The notes under the pieces are model-generated. The model worked only from the letters and a program-made list of their open reading frames with translations. It did not search any database and had not been told where the DNA came from. Below are positions 16,173 through 24,985 of a stretch of DNA of 64,000 nt, piece after piece. A program made the position numbers and the translations under genes. Each line of letters opens with the position of its first letter. The stretch's first letter is position 1. The stretch is taken from assembly GCF_024753545.1 (NCBI RefSeq), contig NZ_JANTOO010000020.1, positions 62,001-126,000 of the forward strand, in the 5' to 3' direction. Source of the DNA: Lysinibacillus pinottii. Its GTDB lineage: Bacteria > Bacillota > Bacilli > Bacillales_A > Planococcaceae.

Positions 16173-17354
16173 TTATGCGTAGGAGTGTAAACCTGCAAGA
16201 ATTAAGTTAACAGCAATTAAGTTAAATAAAATAATGCCGAAACCAATTAATGCTAACCAAGCAGATTTTTGACCTTCCCAGCCTTTTGATAAACGTAAAT
16301 GTAGGAATGCCGCATAGAATAACCATGTAATAAGAGCCCATACTTCCTTAGGATCCCAACCCCAGAAGCGACTCCAAGCAATTTGCGCCCAAATCATCGC
16401 AAAGATTAAAGCGCCTAGGGTGAATACAGGGAAACCAATTAGCACTGAACGATAACCAATTTCATCAAGTAATTGTAAGTTAACACGCTTCACAAGTGGT
16501 TGGAAAATAGCACTTATTCGACGACGTGCAATTAAGCGAATTAATAAATAAAATACTGACCCTACTAATAATGACCAGAAGACAGTTGTTAATTTCTTCG
16601 CATTAATTAATGCTGGCATTTCTACGATTGGTGACATGCCATGCTCTTCAACCACCTCATACTCATTCATACCGAATACAGGTGGTAAATTGTAAATAAT
16701 TTTACGTGTAGTTCCTTCTTTATCCACATAATTGTAGCTAGATTCATAATCCATTGCACTGAATGTAGATGTCACAGCGACAAACCCAACAACTACTACA
16801 AGACAGTACATAACGGCTTCTAACCAAAATCGCTGTTTAGAAGGCTTCGTTAAATCTACAACCTTTAATAAGTAAATAAGTCCAGCCACAGCACTGATCG
16901 CTAAAATAGATTGCCCTAATGCCGCTGTAATTACGTGAATTGTTAACCAATGGCTTTGTAATGAGGGCACTAATGGACTTACTTCTTTCGGGAACATCGA
17001 AGCATAAGCGATAATTAAAAGTGCTACTGGTAATGCTACTAATCCAAGTGCAGATAAACGATAAATAAAGTAAATTAAAATAAACGCACCAACAATGAAC
17101 ATACCAAAGGCAGTTGTAAATTCAAACATATTACTTACTGGCGCATGTCCAGTATAAATCCATCGTGTAATAAAGTAGGCAAGCTGTGATACAAATCCAA
17201 TAATTGTTACCACAATGGCAAGCTTACCCCATTTACCCGTGTTTTTACCCGTAGCATTCCCTTGCTTAATGGAACCACCAAATAATAACGTCGCAACTAA
17301 ATAAGCAATAAAAGCTACAAATAACAGGTTTCCACTTATGTCAATCAAACTCAT
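16173..17354 (-). CDS. resC: Cytochrome c biogenesis protein ResC (CcsA-like)
   Basis: The 393-residue polytopic protein has about eight to ten spans. The tryptophan-rich haem-handling motif WSRFWGWDPKEVWALITW lies near residue 330, with conserved histidines in HWLTIHV and LHLRLS. With ResB it forms the System II haem-transport and ligation complex that attaches haem to apocytochrome c on the outer membrane face. It overlaps resB by four bases. The ATG opens MSLIDISGN; the coupled position supports it. Confidence 0.95.
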   Translation of the reverse strand: MSLIDISGNLLFVAFIAYLVATLLFGGSIKQGNATGKNTGKWGKLAIVVTIIGFVSQLAYFITRWIYTGHAPVSNMFEFTTAFGMFIVGAFILIYFIYRLSALGLVALPVALLIIAYASMFPKEVSPLVPSLQSHWLTIHVITAALGQSILAISAVAGLIYLLKVVDLTKPSKQRFWLEAVMYCLVVVVGFVAVTSTFSAMDYESSYNYVDKEGTTRKIIYNLPPVFGMNEYEVVEEHGMSPIVEMPALINAKKLTTVFWSLLVGSVFYLLIRLIARRRISAIFQPLVKRVNLQLLDEIGYRSVLIGFPVFTLGALIFAMIWAQIAWSRFWGWDPKEVWALITWLFYAAFLHLRLSKGWEGQKSAWLALIGFGIILFNLIAVNLILAGLHSYA

Positions 17355-19027
17355 AAGGTGTTGTCACCTTCCTTTTCTTTAATGCCACCATCCGTGGACT
17401 CTTCGCCAGCCTCTTCTTTCTCTAACTGATCTTTGTACGGAGGCAATGCAGCAAATGCTGTAACAGCATCTAAATCCTTCTTCATGCTGAACATATTTTT
17501 ATTAACATGGGCAGCCATTAAAACACGGCCATCCGGCTCAACTTGAAGCCATAAACGACGGTGATTCCAGTATGATCCAATTACGACACCAATCATAAAG
17601 ATAACTCCACCAACAAATAAGATAGGAATTGTACTATCTTTACGGACCGTAATACCTGACATATCACGCATCTCAGCAGCAGCAAATTTCATTCTATATT
17701 TATTTTCGCCCAGTGGTTCTAGTGGTGGCTGCATAATTTCCACAAAACTTACTTCGCCTTCTGGTGTTTCTGGCGTAGTCATTTTAAATAAAAATGCCGG
17801 ATTATTTGGAATCGATGTTTTTGTTTGAGGTTCTCCATTTTCAAAGCCATCAAAATCTGGTGTATAAACTAGAATTTGCACGGAAGACCCATTACCTAAA
17901 TCATATTCTTTTTTAGGATTTGTTAAATCAATTTCCACTTTACCAAGTGATTTTTCACTCGCCTTATTAATTAATTCAAAATTCATTTGCTTTAATTCAT
18001 TCAGACGATAATCCATTTGATAAAGAGCGAAGCCATCTTCTTTTAATGGGTGATTGACACGAATCGAATAATCTTTAACTTTTTCTAAATTTTCCGTATC
18101 GCCAGGGATTGCATCTTTAGGCTGTTTGTAAAGCGTAATATCAGTTTGGAAGTTTTTAGCAACCACGTTAACACCCTGTTTTACTTGCTCTCCTTGAGGT
18201 TCATTATCGTGAGTTTCTAAAATAAAATCTTTGTTTTCAATGAAATAACCGTCCATGCCAGTAATAGCACGTGTCTCTCCCTCGCGGACCCATATTGATT
18301 CATCAACATAAAATCCTGGGATAAGACGTAACATAACCCCACTTAAGAAGATAATGAGACCGACATGGTTTATGTACGGACCGTAACGAGAAAAGCGACC
18401 TTTTTCAGCTAAGAGAGCGCTACCATCTCGACGAACAGAGTATCTCATTTCAGTCATTTTTTGAGCCACTTTATCAAGCGTCTCCTCTGCGTCAGCCGTT
18501 ATTTGACCTTCACCAATAATACGTTGACGCTTCATAAAGCTTTCATGTCTTTTAACACGCTGATTCTTTAGTGATTTATAGAGTGGGATTCCTCGGTCTA
18601 GACTCGCTACAATAATTGATACAGCTAGCATACCAACTAAAATTTGGAACCACCATGAACTGTATAAATCTGAGAGTCCTAGCGTGTAATAAATTTTACC
18701 AAACGTACCATATACGTCAGCGTAATAAGCTCCCTTCTCTATATCAGAGGCTTTTACATAAAACTCTTGTGGTAGTAATGTTCCGATTGAAGCAGCAATT
18801 AATGTGATAATAATTAAAGATATACCAACTTTAACACTAGAGAAGAAATTCCAAATTTTGTCGATAATCGATTTGTTATACGTTTTAGAACGAATGGCAG
18901 TACCGTCATAACGCATATCAACAACTTTATTTTGCTTCTCTTCTTCCGTTAAAGGACGACCACATTTCTCACAGAGCTTCGTGCCGTAAGGGTTACTATG
19001 ACCACAAGCACAAATGATTTTTTCCAT
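17351..19027 (-). CDS. resB: Cytochrome c biogenesis protein ResB
   Basis: The 558-residue protein starts with a short zinc-ribbon-like segment, CACGHSNPYGTKLCEKCG (Cys6, 8, 19, 22). It continues with the ResB family membrane core: spans near 70, 120, 215 and 470 and a large external domain between. Together with ResC it ligates haem to cytochrome c. The ATG at 19027 is preferred over the one two codons earlier because GGAG lies nine bases upstream. It is the second gene of resABC. The charged C-terminal tail after residue 530 (KEEAGEESTDGG) is probably disordered. Confidence 0.94.
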   Translation of the reverse strand: MEKIICACGHSNPYGTKLCEKCGRPLTEEEKQNKVVDMRYDGTAIRSKTYNKSIIDKIWNFFSSVKVGISLIIITLIAASIGTLLPQEFYVKASDIEKGAYYADVYGTFGKIYYTLGLSDLYSSWWFQILVGMLAVSIIVASLDRGIPLYKSLKNQRVKRHESFMKRQRIIGEGQITADAEETLDKVAQKMTEMRYSVRRDGSALLAEKGRFSRYGPYINHVGLIIFLSGVMLRLIPGFYVDESIWVREGETRAITGMDGYFIENKDFILETHDNEPQGEQVKQGVNVVAKNFQTDITLYKQPKDAIPGDTENLEKVKDYSIRVNHPLKEDGFALYQMDYRLNELKQMNFELINKASEKSLGKVEIDLTNPKKEYDLGNGSSVQILVYTPDFDGFENGEPQTKTSIPNNPAFLFKMTTPETPEGEVSFVEIMQPPLEPLGENKYRMKFAAAEMRDMSGITVRKDSTIPILFVGGVIFMIGVVIGSYWNHRRLWLQVEPDGRVLMAAHVNKNMFSMKKDLDAVTAFAALPPYKDQLEKEEAGEESTDGGIKEKEGDNTL

Positions 19028-19040
19028 CGTCATTTACTCC

Positions 19041-19574
19041 TTATTTCGGCTTCACTAATTCCATGTACGAAGCAATATTTGCATCTGTCATTTCACCAGT
19101 AATAATTTTTACGACTTTTCCTTCTGGATCAATTAACACTGTAGCAGGTAGTTGACCTACGTTATAAGCAGTCATAACACTTTTTGTTTTATCGATAACT
19201 ACCGGGAAAGACAATTTATATCGATCGACAAAATTCTGTACTTCAAAATCCGTTTGAGCGATATTAACCGCTAAAGTTTGTACACCTTGATCTTTAAATA
19301 TTTGATACTGTCTATCCATCGCAGGCATTTCCTTTTCACATGGCTTACACCAAGTTCCCCAGAAATTTAAAAATACCCCTTGTCCTTTATAATCCGACAA
19401 TTTATGTTTTTCACCGTCTAAATCTACTAACGTGAAGTCAGGTGCTTCTGAGCCAACTGCTACTAACTCTACTTTTTCCTTTGTTGCTGTTCCATAAACC
19501 GTGTACCCGATTGCCAATGCTAATACTGCTAAAATGACCGTTCGTAGTACGAGACGCTTTTTCTTTTTCTCCAA
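19041..19574 (-). CDS. resA: Thiol-disulfide oxidoreductase ResA
   Basis: The 177-residue membrane-anchored thioredoxin-fold protein has one N-terminal span (about 9-26) and the active site WGTWCKPCEKEMP with CxxC near residues 76-79. The conserved cis-proline lies in VGQLPATVLID. ResA reduces the CxxCH cysteines of apocytochrome c before haem attachment. It is first in the resABC operon; the next start follows within 15 bases. Length and context match the B. subtilis protein. Confidence 0.96.
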   Translation of the reverse strand: MEKKKKRLVLRTVILAVLALAIGYTVYGTATKEKVELVAVGSEAPDFTLVDLDGEKHKLSDYKGQGVFLNFWGTWCKPCEKEMPAMDRQYQIFKDQGVQTLAVNIAQTDFEVQNFVDRYKLSFPVVIDKTKSVMTAYNVGQLPATVLIDPEGKVVKIITGEMTDANIASYMELVKPK

Positions 19575-19635
19575 GTTAATAAACCCCCTATCATTTACGA
19601 CTTTGCGTAAACATTGTAGACATGAAGCTTTTTAC

Positions 19636-19664
19636 ATTATAAAGACTTTAGCATAGAACTTTTT
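19636..19664 (-). promoter_or_regulatory. resA: Candidate resA promoter
   Basis: A perfect TATAAT is read on the minus strand at 19641-19636, about 60 bases before the resA start. No consensus -35 exists at 17 bp (the hexamer there is A-rich; a TTGAAA is 20 bp away), which would suit activation by ResD. The assignment is tentative. Confidence 0.4.
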
Positions 19665-19835
19665 CAATTTATAAACGTCTTTACGTATGTAAAAACATCT
19701 ATGAAAATTGTACGTCAACGATGTGTTAAGCTCTTCTGGCTAAAATGTAACTAGGCGTACTATTCTCACCTATTATAGCAAAATGATACAAAAACACTTA
19801 GCTATTAATTATGAATGATTTATGAACGATTTCAC

Positions 19836-19893
19836 CAAAAAGAAAGTGAAAATAGTTTTTATTCCTTTTAAAGTATCCTCACTTTCTTCTGGC
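19836..19893 (-). terminator. Hairpin after rluB
   Basis: AGAAGAAAGTGA pairs with TCACTTTCTTTTT across a long AT-rich loop of about 27 bases and ends in T residues on the minus strand. The loop is long for a terminator, so confidence is moderate. Confidence 0.55.
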
Positions 19894-19901
19894 AAGTTCT
19901 T

Positions 19902-20633
19902 TTAATCCAGTTTCCCTGTTTCTGCTAACACACGCAATTGCTTGACTTCATGCTTAGACAATTCACGGAATTCACCTGGTGCAAGTCCGTATAAATCTAA
20001 AAAGGCAAATCGTTCACGTTTTAATTTGACAACTGGTGTACCAATAGCTTCAAACATACGTCGAACTTGGCGATTACGGCCTTCATGAATCGTAATTTCG
20101 CAAATTGCCTTGCCAGCATTTTCGTCAAAGGATGTCATACTTACTTTGGCTGGTGCTGTCTTTCCATCCTCTAATTTAATACCACGTTGAAGCTTTTTCA
20201 GACCTTCAATTGTTGGAATGCCTTTGACACGTGCGATATACGTTTTGTCAATTTTAAATTTTGGATGCGTTAACATATAGGAAAATTCTCCATCATTTGT
20301 TAATAGCAATAATCCAGATGTATCATAATCAAGACGACCCACTGGGAAAATACGTTGCGGAATATGATGAAATAAATCTGTGACAGTTTTGCGTCCTTTA
20401 TCATCTGTCACGGCCGAAATAGTGCCACGTGGTTTATAAAGTAAGAAATAAACTTTATCTTCTTTTTCAAGCTTTACGCCTTCCACTTCAATTGTATCTG
20501 AGTTAGACACCTTTGTGCCTAATTCACGGACAACTATACCGTTCACTTTTACTTTACCTTCTACTATCAATTGCTCTGCTTTTCGCCTCGAAGCAACACC
20601 CGCATAAGCAATGACTTTCTGTAATCTTTCCAT
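19902..20633 (-). CDS. rluB: 23S rRNA pseudouridine synthase RluB
   Basis: The 243-residue protein has an S4 RNA-binding domain at residues 1-60 (ERLQKVIAYAGVASRRKAEQLI). The RsuA-family catalytic domain follows, with VGRLDYDTSGLLLLTNDG (catalytic Asp near residue 102) and GRNRQVRRMFEAIG near 185. It isomerises a uridine in helix 80-90 of 23S rRNA. It sits between resA and the D-Ala-D-Ala carboxypeptidase gene, as in B. subtilis except that spmA and spmB are not found beside it. Confidence 0.94.
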   Translation of the reverse strand: MERLQKVIAYAGVASRRKAEQLIVEGKVKVNGIVVRELGTKVSNSDTIEVEGVKLEKEDKVYFLLYKPRGTISAVTDDKGRKTVTDLFHHIPQRIFPVGRLDYDTSGLLLLTNDGEFSYMLTHPKFKIDKTYIARVKGIPTIEGLKKLQRGIKLEDGKTAPAKVSMTSFDENAGKAICEITIHEGRNRQVRRMFEAIGTPVVKLKRERFAFLDLYGLAPGEFRELSKHEVKQLRVLAETGKLD

Positions 20634-21084
20634 TTCTTCACCTCTAGTTTTCTTTCACATTAACAATTTCGTTGAAAATCGATTTCTCGTTCAATTGAAT
20701 AGGGTTAATTTTCCCGCTAATCTGTGAAAATTATGTCATACTTTAGCGCAATATTAAAGAAAAACAAATTTCACAATCATTGTTGGAGTATTCGTAATAA
20801 TTTTTCTTTAGCACATTTAGCAATAGTAGGAATAAAAATTTTATTTTACCCTTCTAGTAGTATACTCTTTTTACCAGTAAGCAAATCGTTTTAAAAAAAA
20901 TGTTTATATGCTCTGTTTGCACTCTTATTTTGAACGTAATCAAGAGTAATTTTATATTTTTCCATTGCTACCCCAAGTTGCTAAGCTTTGATTAGATTAA
21001 TTTTAAGGAAATAGATATTCTCGCATCATATATCCTTATTCAGTTCAACCGGTTATATAACAAAAAAATCAGCAAATCGTTTTT
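20634..21084. other. Intergenic region where spmA/spmB would be expected
   Basis: About 450 bp, very AT-rich, with no credible coding sequence on either strand. In B. subtilis spmA and spmB lie between dacB and rluB; no trace is readable here. It should contain the rluB promoter, but no convincing pair of hexamers was found. The right end is the terminator of the carboxypeptidase gene. Confidence 0.5.
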
Positions 21085-21102
21085 TCAACGATCCGCTGAT
21101 TC
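21064..21102 (-). terminator. Terminator of the carboxypeptidase gene
   Basis: AATCAGCGGATCGTT pairs with AACGATTTGCTGATT (two mismatches in the middle) and is followed by seven T on the minus strand. It overlaps the last codons of the gene. Confidence 0.85.
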
Positions 21103-22155
21103 AACTTTTACTGGTATTGCATAAATACGTTCTTCACCTAAAAAGATTGATAAGACAGCTTCCTGACGTTTTCTTGAAACGTGTAAAACTTGCCGCACTT
21201 GCTCTTTTTCCTCTTTATTTAATTGCAGGCGAACAGGCTCTTCTAATCGAATAGCCAATTTTTTATTAACGTTGTATTTGCCCTTCTTCACCACTGTTTC
21301 AAGATCGTAATCTCTCCACACTTGATTAGAAAAGCTTCGATGAACATTCCAATCATCCGATTCATTTAACGTGACAACAATACAGGTTTGCCCATCCTTT
21401 TGAAAGGCTGTTGCAAGCGTACGACCAGCTACCTTTGTAAAACCTGTTTTACCAGCATAGGCAACTCCAGTAGCAGATTTTAAAGAACTCACAGGTTGTT
21501 CTGTTTCATCATCAATTTCCGCAGCCATCCCTGAGCCTTCTCTTAATAGTCGATGCTTATTCTCCCATAGCATTCCGTTAACCGTATTCGCTTTATAAAG
21601 AACCGTTGAGGCAATTTTCTCAAATGTTTTATTTTGTAAAGCGACTCTTAGCATCTCAGCAGTATCTCTTGCAGAAGATAAATGCTCTTCATGATGTAAG
21701 CCAGAGGGGTTCATAAAAACCGTATTGGTAAGACCCGCAATAACGGCTCTTTCATTCATTAATTTGACAAAGCCTTCAACAGAACCCCCTACATGCTCTG
21801 CTAAAGCTGTCGCAGCATCATTGCCTGAACGAAGCATTAAACCATATAATAACGTTTCTACGGTTACCGTTTCGCCTGCCTGCAAATAAATAGAACTTCC
21901 CTCAGCCATGGCAGCCTTTGGTGAGATGACAACTTCCTCTTGCAAATCACTATTTTCGATAGCCACAAGTGCCGTCCAAATTTTCGTTAAGCTAGCAATT
22001 GGTAGCCGTTCATTACTATTTGAACCTATTAACACGCGACCTGTCTCTCCATCTAAGACCGCATAGCCACTTCCTCCTCTCGCAAAGCTTGATTGAGGAA
22101 GTATTACCATTAACACAATGATCATCAACATTATTAATCGAAATAACCGAAGCAA
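21085..22155 (-). CDS. D-alanyl-D-alanine carboxypeptidase, DacB/DacF-like
   Basis: The 356-residue penicillin-binding protein has a cleavable signal peptide (residues 1-25, ending SSFA). The three active-site motifs are intact: SLTK at 55-58, SGN at 110-112 and KTG at 236-238. A short C-terminal beta domain follows. Family members trim the terminal D-Ala from peptidoglycan stem peptides. Position next to scpB and rluB matches B. subtilis dacB, a spore-cortex enzyme, but the partner genes spmA/spmB are missing. A vegetative role cannot be excluded. Confidence 0.88.
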   Translation of the reverse strand: MLRLFRLIMLMIIVLMVILPQSSFARGGSGYAVLDGETGRVLIGSNSNERLPIASLTKIWTALVAIENSDLQEEVVISPKAAMAEGSSIYLQAGETVTVETLLYGLMLRSGNDAATALAEHVGGSVEGFVKLMNERAVIAGLTNTVFMNPSGLHHEEHLSSARDTAEMLRVALQNKTFEKIASTVLYKANTVNGMLWENKHRLLREGSGMAAEIDDETEQPVSSLKSATGVAYAGKTGFTKVAGRTLATAFQKDGQTCIVVTLNESDDWNVHRSFSNQVWRDYDLETVVKKGKYNVNKKLAIRLEEPVRLQLNKEEKEQVRQVLHVSRKRQEAVLSIFLGEERIYAIPVKVESADR

Positions 22156-22226
22156 CGAGCCACTCCTTATTCAATATGATAGGAAAGTATAGATTTATGT
22201 TGGTCGTTATGCATTATTCCTATACA

Positions 22227-22820
22227 TTACTTTGCACCATTAAAAGCTTCTTGGAATTTGGTCATAAATAAATCGGTTTCTTGCTCAGTTTCTGCAAACT
22301 CCTCCTCTGGCAGAGGTGGCATTTCCTCTACACTGTTTAAACCAAAATAGTGTAAAAATTCTTTAGTTGTTCCATATAGGATAGCACGTCCAGTTCCTTC
22401 TGAACGCCCTACCTCTTTAATCAACCCTCTTGATACTAAAGTCTGTATAGGTCTTTCACATTTTACACCTCGTAAATCTTCTATAGCTACCCTAGTAATT
22501 GGTTGTTTATAGGCTACAATCGCTAAAACCTCAAGAGAAGCCTGGGATAAGGATTGTGCAGTTGGATTTTCTACCAATTTTTGAATAGTATCTGCTAAAT
22601 CTGATTTTGTAATAAGCTGAAAAACGCCTGCCATTTCTTTCACAGTTATTCCTCTAGCTAAATCTTCCTCATAGACTTTTCGCAAGGCATCCATTGCCTG
22701 TACTATCATCTCATCTTGTTCACCTAACAGCTGAGAAAGTTGTTTAATTGTTAAGCCATCATCTCCGACAACGAACAATAAGGCTTCAATTCTACTCTGT
22801 AACATCAATGTTTTCGTCAT
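22227..22820 (-). CDS. scpB: Segregation and condensation protein B
   Basis: The 197-residue protein has tandem winged-helix domains with the family motifs LEVLAIVAYKQPITRVAIEDLRGV (about 90-115) and GLIKEVGRSEGTGR (about 130-145). ScpB dimers bind ScpA and the SMC heads to condense the chromosome. The ATG at 22820 follows AAGGAGG by nine bases and overlaps the end of scpA by 29 bp, so translation is coupled. Confidence 0.95.
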   Translation of the reverse strand: MTKTLMLQSRIEALLFVVGDDGLTIKQLSQLLGEQDEMIVQAMDALRKVYEEDLARGITVKEMAGVFQLITKSDLADTIQKLVENPTAQSLSQASLEVLAIVAYKQPITRVAIEDLRGVKCERPIQTLVSRGLIKEVGRSEGTGRAILYGTTKEFLHYFGLNSVEEMPPLPEEEFAETEQETDLFMTKFQEAFNGAK

Positions 22821-23571
22821 TTTCCCATTCCTCCTTCTGTAAGGTAACTGTTAATTCTTCAAAGTTACCATCTTGCTCTACGATAACGACCTGACGTTTC
22901 ATCAATTCAAGAAGGGATACAAACGTCAAAATAAGTGTCGGCTTATCTTCATAGGGAAAAAGCTCGAAAAATGATGCACGTCCACCTGTTAATCGCAAAG
23001 AATCTACAACCGAACGCATTTGATCCTTCACTGACCGTTCTTGCCTCGTTACTGTCGTTTTAAGAGGTTTCTTTAATTTCTTTCGACGCATCAATTTTTG
23101 AAATGCTCCAAGCATATCATAAATATTCACATTCAAATCAAACAAAGCCATTTGTTCGTCCGATGCTAAGCCGGTTAAATCAGCAGGTGGCCTTGTAAAT
23201 ACCTGCGCTCGATCTGTTTCAAGCTCTTGCAAATTGCTGGCAGCTTCCTTATATTTCTTATACTCGATTAATCGTTGCACCAGTTCCTCACGCGGGTCTG
23301 GGCCATCAACTTCCAATTCGGCATCTTCCATTTCGCCCTCATGAATAGGTAATAGCATTCGGCTTTTAATCGCTAGCAGTGTTGCGGCCATTACTAAATA
23401 TTCGCTTGCTTCATTTAACTCCAATACTTGCATGGCATGTATATGGTCGATATATTGTTGTGTGATTTCAGCCATTGGGATATCATAGATATCAATTTCC
23501 AACCTGTGAATTAAATGCAATAATAGATCAAGAGGCCCTGAAAAGGCATCTAATTTTACTTCGTAAGACAT
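22792..23571 (-). CDS. scpA: Segregation and condensation protein A (kleisin)
   Basis: The 259-residue kleisin starts YEVKLDAFSGPLDLLLHLI, the N-terminal SMC-neck binding helix. An acidic linker follows near residue 95 (EGEMEDAELEVDGPDPREELV), and a C-terminal winged helix that touches the SMC cap. It is part of the SMC-ScpAB condensin. The ATG at 23571 is preferred over a longer frame because GGTGG lies upstream and the family starts here. It is divergent from the DUF309 gene, with about 55 bp between starts. Confidence 0.95.
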   Translation of the reverse strand: MSYEVKLDAFSGPLDLLLHLIHRLEIDIYDIPMAEITQQYIDHIHAMQVLELNEASEYLVMAATLLAIKSRMLLPIHEGEMEDAELEVDGPDPREELVQRLIEYKKYKEAASNLQELETDRAQVFTRPPADLTGLASDEQMALFDLNVNIYDMLGAFQKLMRRKKLKKPLKTTVTRQERSVKDQMRSVVDSLRLTGGRASFFELFPYEDKPTLILTFVSLLELMKRQVVIVEQDGNFEELTVTLQKEEWENDENIDVTE

Positions 23572-23626
23572 AATTTTACCACCCTGAGATTCTATGTTCT
23601 TATAGTATAGTGGAAAGGAGTTCAAA

Positions 23627-24130
23627 ATGCATCCACAGCATCATACTTTATTTATTGATTACTGCGCTTATTTTAATGGCAATCAGGATTTTTTTGAATG
23701 CCATGAAGTGCTTGAGGAATATTGGAAGGAAATCGCGTATGGTGATAAAATGCACCCATTGGTTGGCTATGTACAACTTGCAACAGGCTTATATCATTGG
23801 CGGCGTGGTAATGATACTGGCGCTATACGAATTTTAGAAAAAGCACTTTATAATTTTCAACAAAATGAAGATCATATCTTTTTCCATGAAATTAGTTACT
23901 ATCAACTCCTGACAGAAATAAAAAATTGTCTTGCCGCGATTCAAACAGGCAAGTCCTTTCATGCATTCCAGCTCCCCCTTTCACCTAAGTTGCTGGAATT
24001 AACAATAGCCCGTATACAAATTTTACCCTATAGTAACTCAAACTATCTTCTTCATAAGCATATGCTAAGAGATCGCTCACATATACTTGCAGAGCGACAA
24101 GAAAGTAAACAAAGAAAAGGTAGACGTTAA
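23627..24130 (+). CDS. DUF309 family protein
   Basis: The 167-residue protein has the DUF309 helical bundle: FNGNQDFFECHEVLEEYWKE near residues 18-36 with the conserved HEVLE motif, and GLYHWRRGN near 58. It is predicted cytoplasmic with no known reaction. AAGGAG precedes the ATG. It is divergent from scpA, the same neighbourhood as B. subtilis ypuF. The stop codon lies at the edge of a GC-rich repeat element. Confidence 0.87.
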   Translation: MHPQHHTLFIDYCAYFNGNQDFFECHEVLEEYWKEIAYGDKMHPLVGYVQLATGLYHWRRGNDTGAIRILEKALYNFQQNEDHIFFHEISYYQLLTEIKNCLAAIQTGKSFHAFQLPLSPKLLELTIARIQILPYSNSNYLLHKHMLRDRSHILAERQESKQRKGRR

Positions 24131-24249
24131 TTTCCACTACGTGCACCGCTGGCGAAGATGTGCTGATTTCATCGCTTCCTTAGCTTCGTGATATCCTGAA
24201 TTTCGATTCCCTCGCTTTTTCCGCAGGAGTCGGCTTTGTTTCAATCAAC
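24126..24249 (+). repeat. Degenerate copy of a GC-rich dispersed repeat
   Basis: It begins GTTAATTTCCACTACG and ends with CGCTTTTTCCGCAGGAGTC then CAATCAAC. A second, better preserved copy is at 44725-44851 with the same ends and orientation. The outer GTT(G/A)AT and ATCAAC are inverted. The internal part has diverged strongly. Non-coding repeats of this type (TTTCC..TACG..GGACGC ... GCAGGAGTC) are, from memory, common in Bacillaceae genomes. Confidence 0.7.
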
Positions 24250-24354
24250 GAAACTTTTGGGATGCTAAAACGCTGATAACCCAAGTACTATTCAAGGGAT
24301 GAGACGTAGTCATTTAGAGTCGTTATCTCTACAGTAATTACCAATTGAGAATAG

Positions 24355-24395
24355 CAAAAGCCATCGAGAGTGTGAATGCTCGATGGCTTTTGTCT
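24355..24395. terminator. Terminator after ribT
   Basis: AAAAGCCATCGAG pairs perfectly with CTCGATGGCTTTT with a ten-base loop; T tracts flank both sides. Confidence 0.9.
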
Positions 24396-24414
24396 ACAGT
24401 ATGTGCAGACGATG

Positions 24415-24786
24415 TTACTCGTCTGCTTTTTTTTCGATGCAATTGATACATTTTTGAACTAATTGACGTGTTTCATCTGTCGCGCGTACATGTTCATATT
24501 GACCTAGCACTCCTATTTCCTGAAGCATTTCCTTCGCAACACCCTCGCCTCTATAGGAAGGCACAACAGATACATGTTGGATCGTAGCAGTATTATTCTC
24601 ATCTGTTACCAGCCCAACAATGCCAACGTATTCATCATTTTTTTTCCATAAGTATAAAACCCAGTTATCATCATTTTCATAGGAGTGGATGGTCTCGGTA
24701 AGCTTTTTTACGTCTTTTTCGTTCGGCATAAACGAAAGTAGCCCCATTGCTATTTTCTCTAAAGCTTTTTTATATCGAATTAACAT
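24415..24786 (-). CDS. ribT: RibT-like GNAT acetyltransferase
   Basis: The 123-residue protein opens MLIRYKKALEKIAMGLLSFMPNE, which I recognise as the conserved start of RibT, a small GNAT protein of the Bacillus rib operon. The acetyl-CoA loop VVPSYRGEGVAKEML lies near residue 75. Here it is not preceded by ribD, ribE, ribA or ribH, but it retains its neighbourhood beside DUF309 and scpAB. It has been linked to flavin metabolism in Bacillus; its acceptor is not established. Confidence 0.85.
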   Translation of the reverse strand: MLIRYKKALEKIAMGLLSFMPNEKDVKKLTETIHSYENDDNWVLYLWKKNDEYVGIVGLVTDENNTATIQHVSVVPSYRGEGVAKEMLQEIGVLGQYEHVRATDETRQLVQKCINCIEKKADE

Positions 24787-24872
24787 ATTTGTCTATTCCC
24801 TCTTTTTCTAGCTGTACATAATCTTTGACTATCCTACACGATTTGTACTTTTACCGCAAGCCAATTTCTGTC

Positions 24873-24983
24873 TTACGAACCAGGTCCGAGAATTCCTTTA
24901 GACGCCAACACCCAATAGACAATACCCCACAACACAATAAAAGTTGAAATGGATGCTAGTAATACCCATTTATTCTTTCTCAA
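24873..24983 (-). CDS. Small single-span membrane protein
   Basis: This 36-codon ORF starts with TTG two bases after the lysA stop. A GGGTGAG ribosome site overlaps the end of lysA. It encodes a basic start (RKNKW), a hydrophobic helix of about 20 residues (VLLASISTFIVLWGIVYW) and a short tail SKGILGPGS. The positive-inside start and tight coupling to lysA argue for a real gene. No family is recognised. Confidence 0.6.
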   Translation of the reverse strand: MRKNKWVLLASISTFIVLWGIVYWVLASKGILGPGS

Positions 24984-24985
24984 AT

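Larger units (their letters stand above)
19575..19901. other. Intergenic region upstream of resA
   Basis: About 330 bp containing the putative resABC promoter (-10 at 19641-19636), a TTTAC-ATAC-GTAAA type palindrome near 19685-19698, AT-rich sequence and, at the left end in map terms of rluB, its terminator hairpin. No open reading frame with a ribosome site was found. Confidence 0.5.

Noticed and set aside
24126..24249. CRISPR-like repeat
   Set aside because: There are only two distant copies, no regular spacers and no cas genes anywhere in the window.
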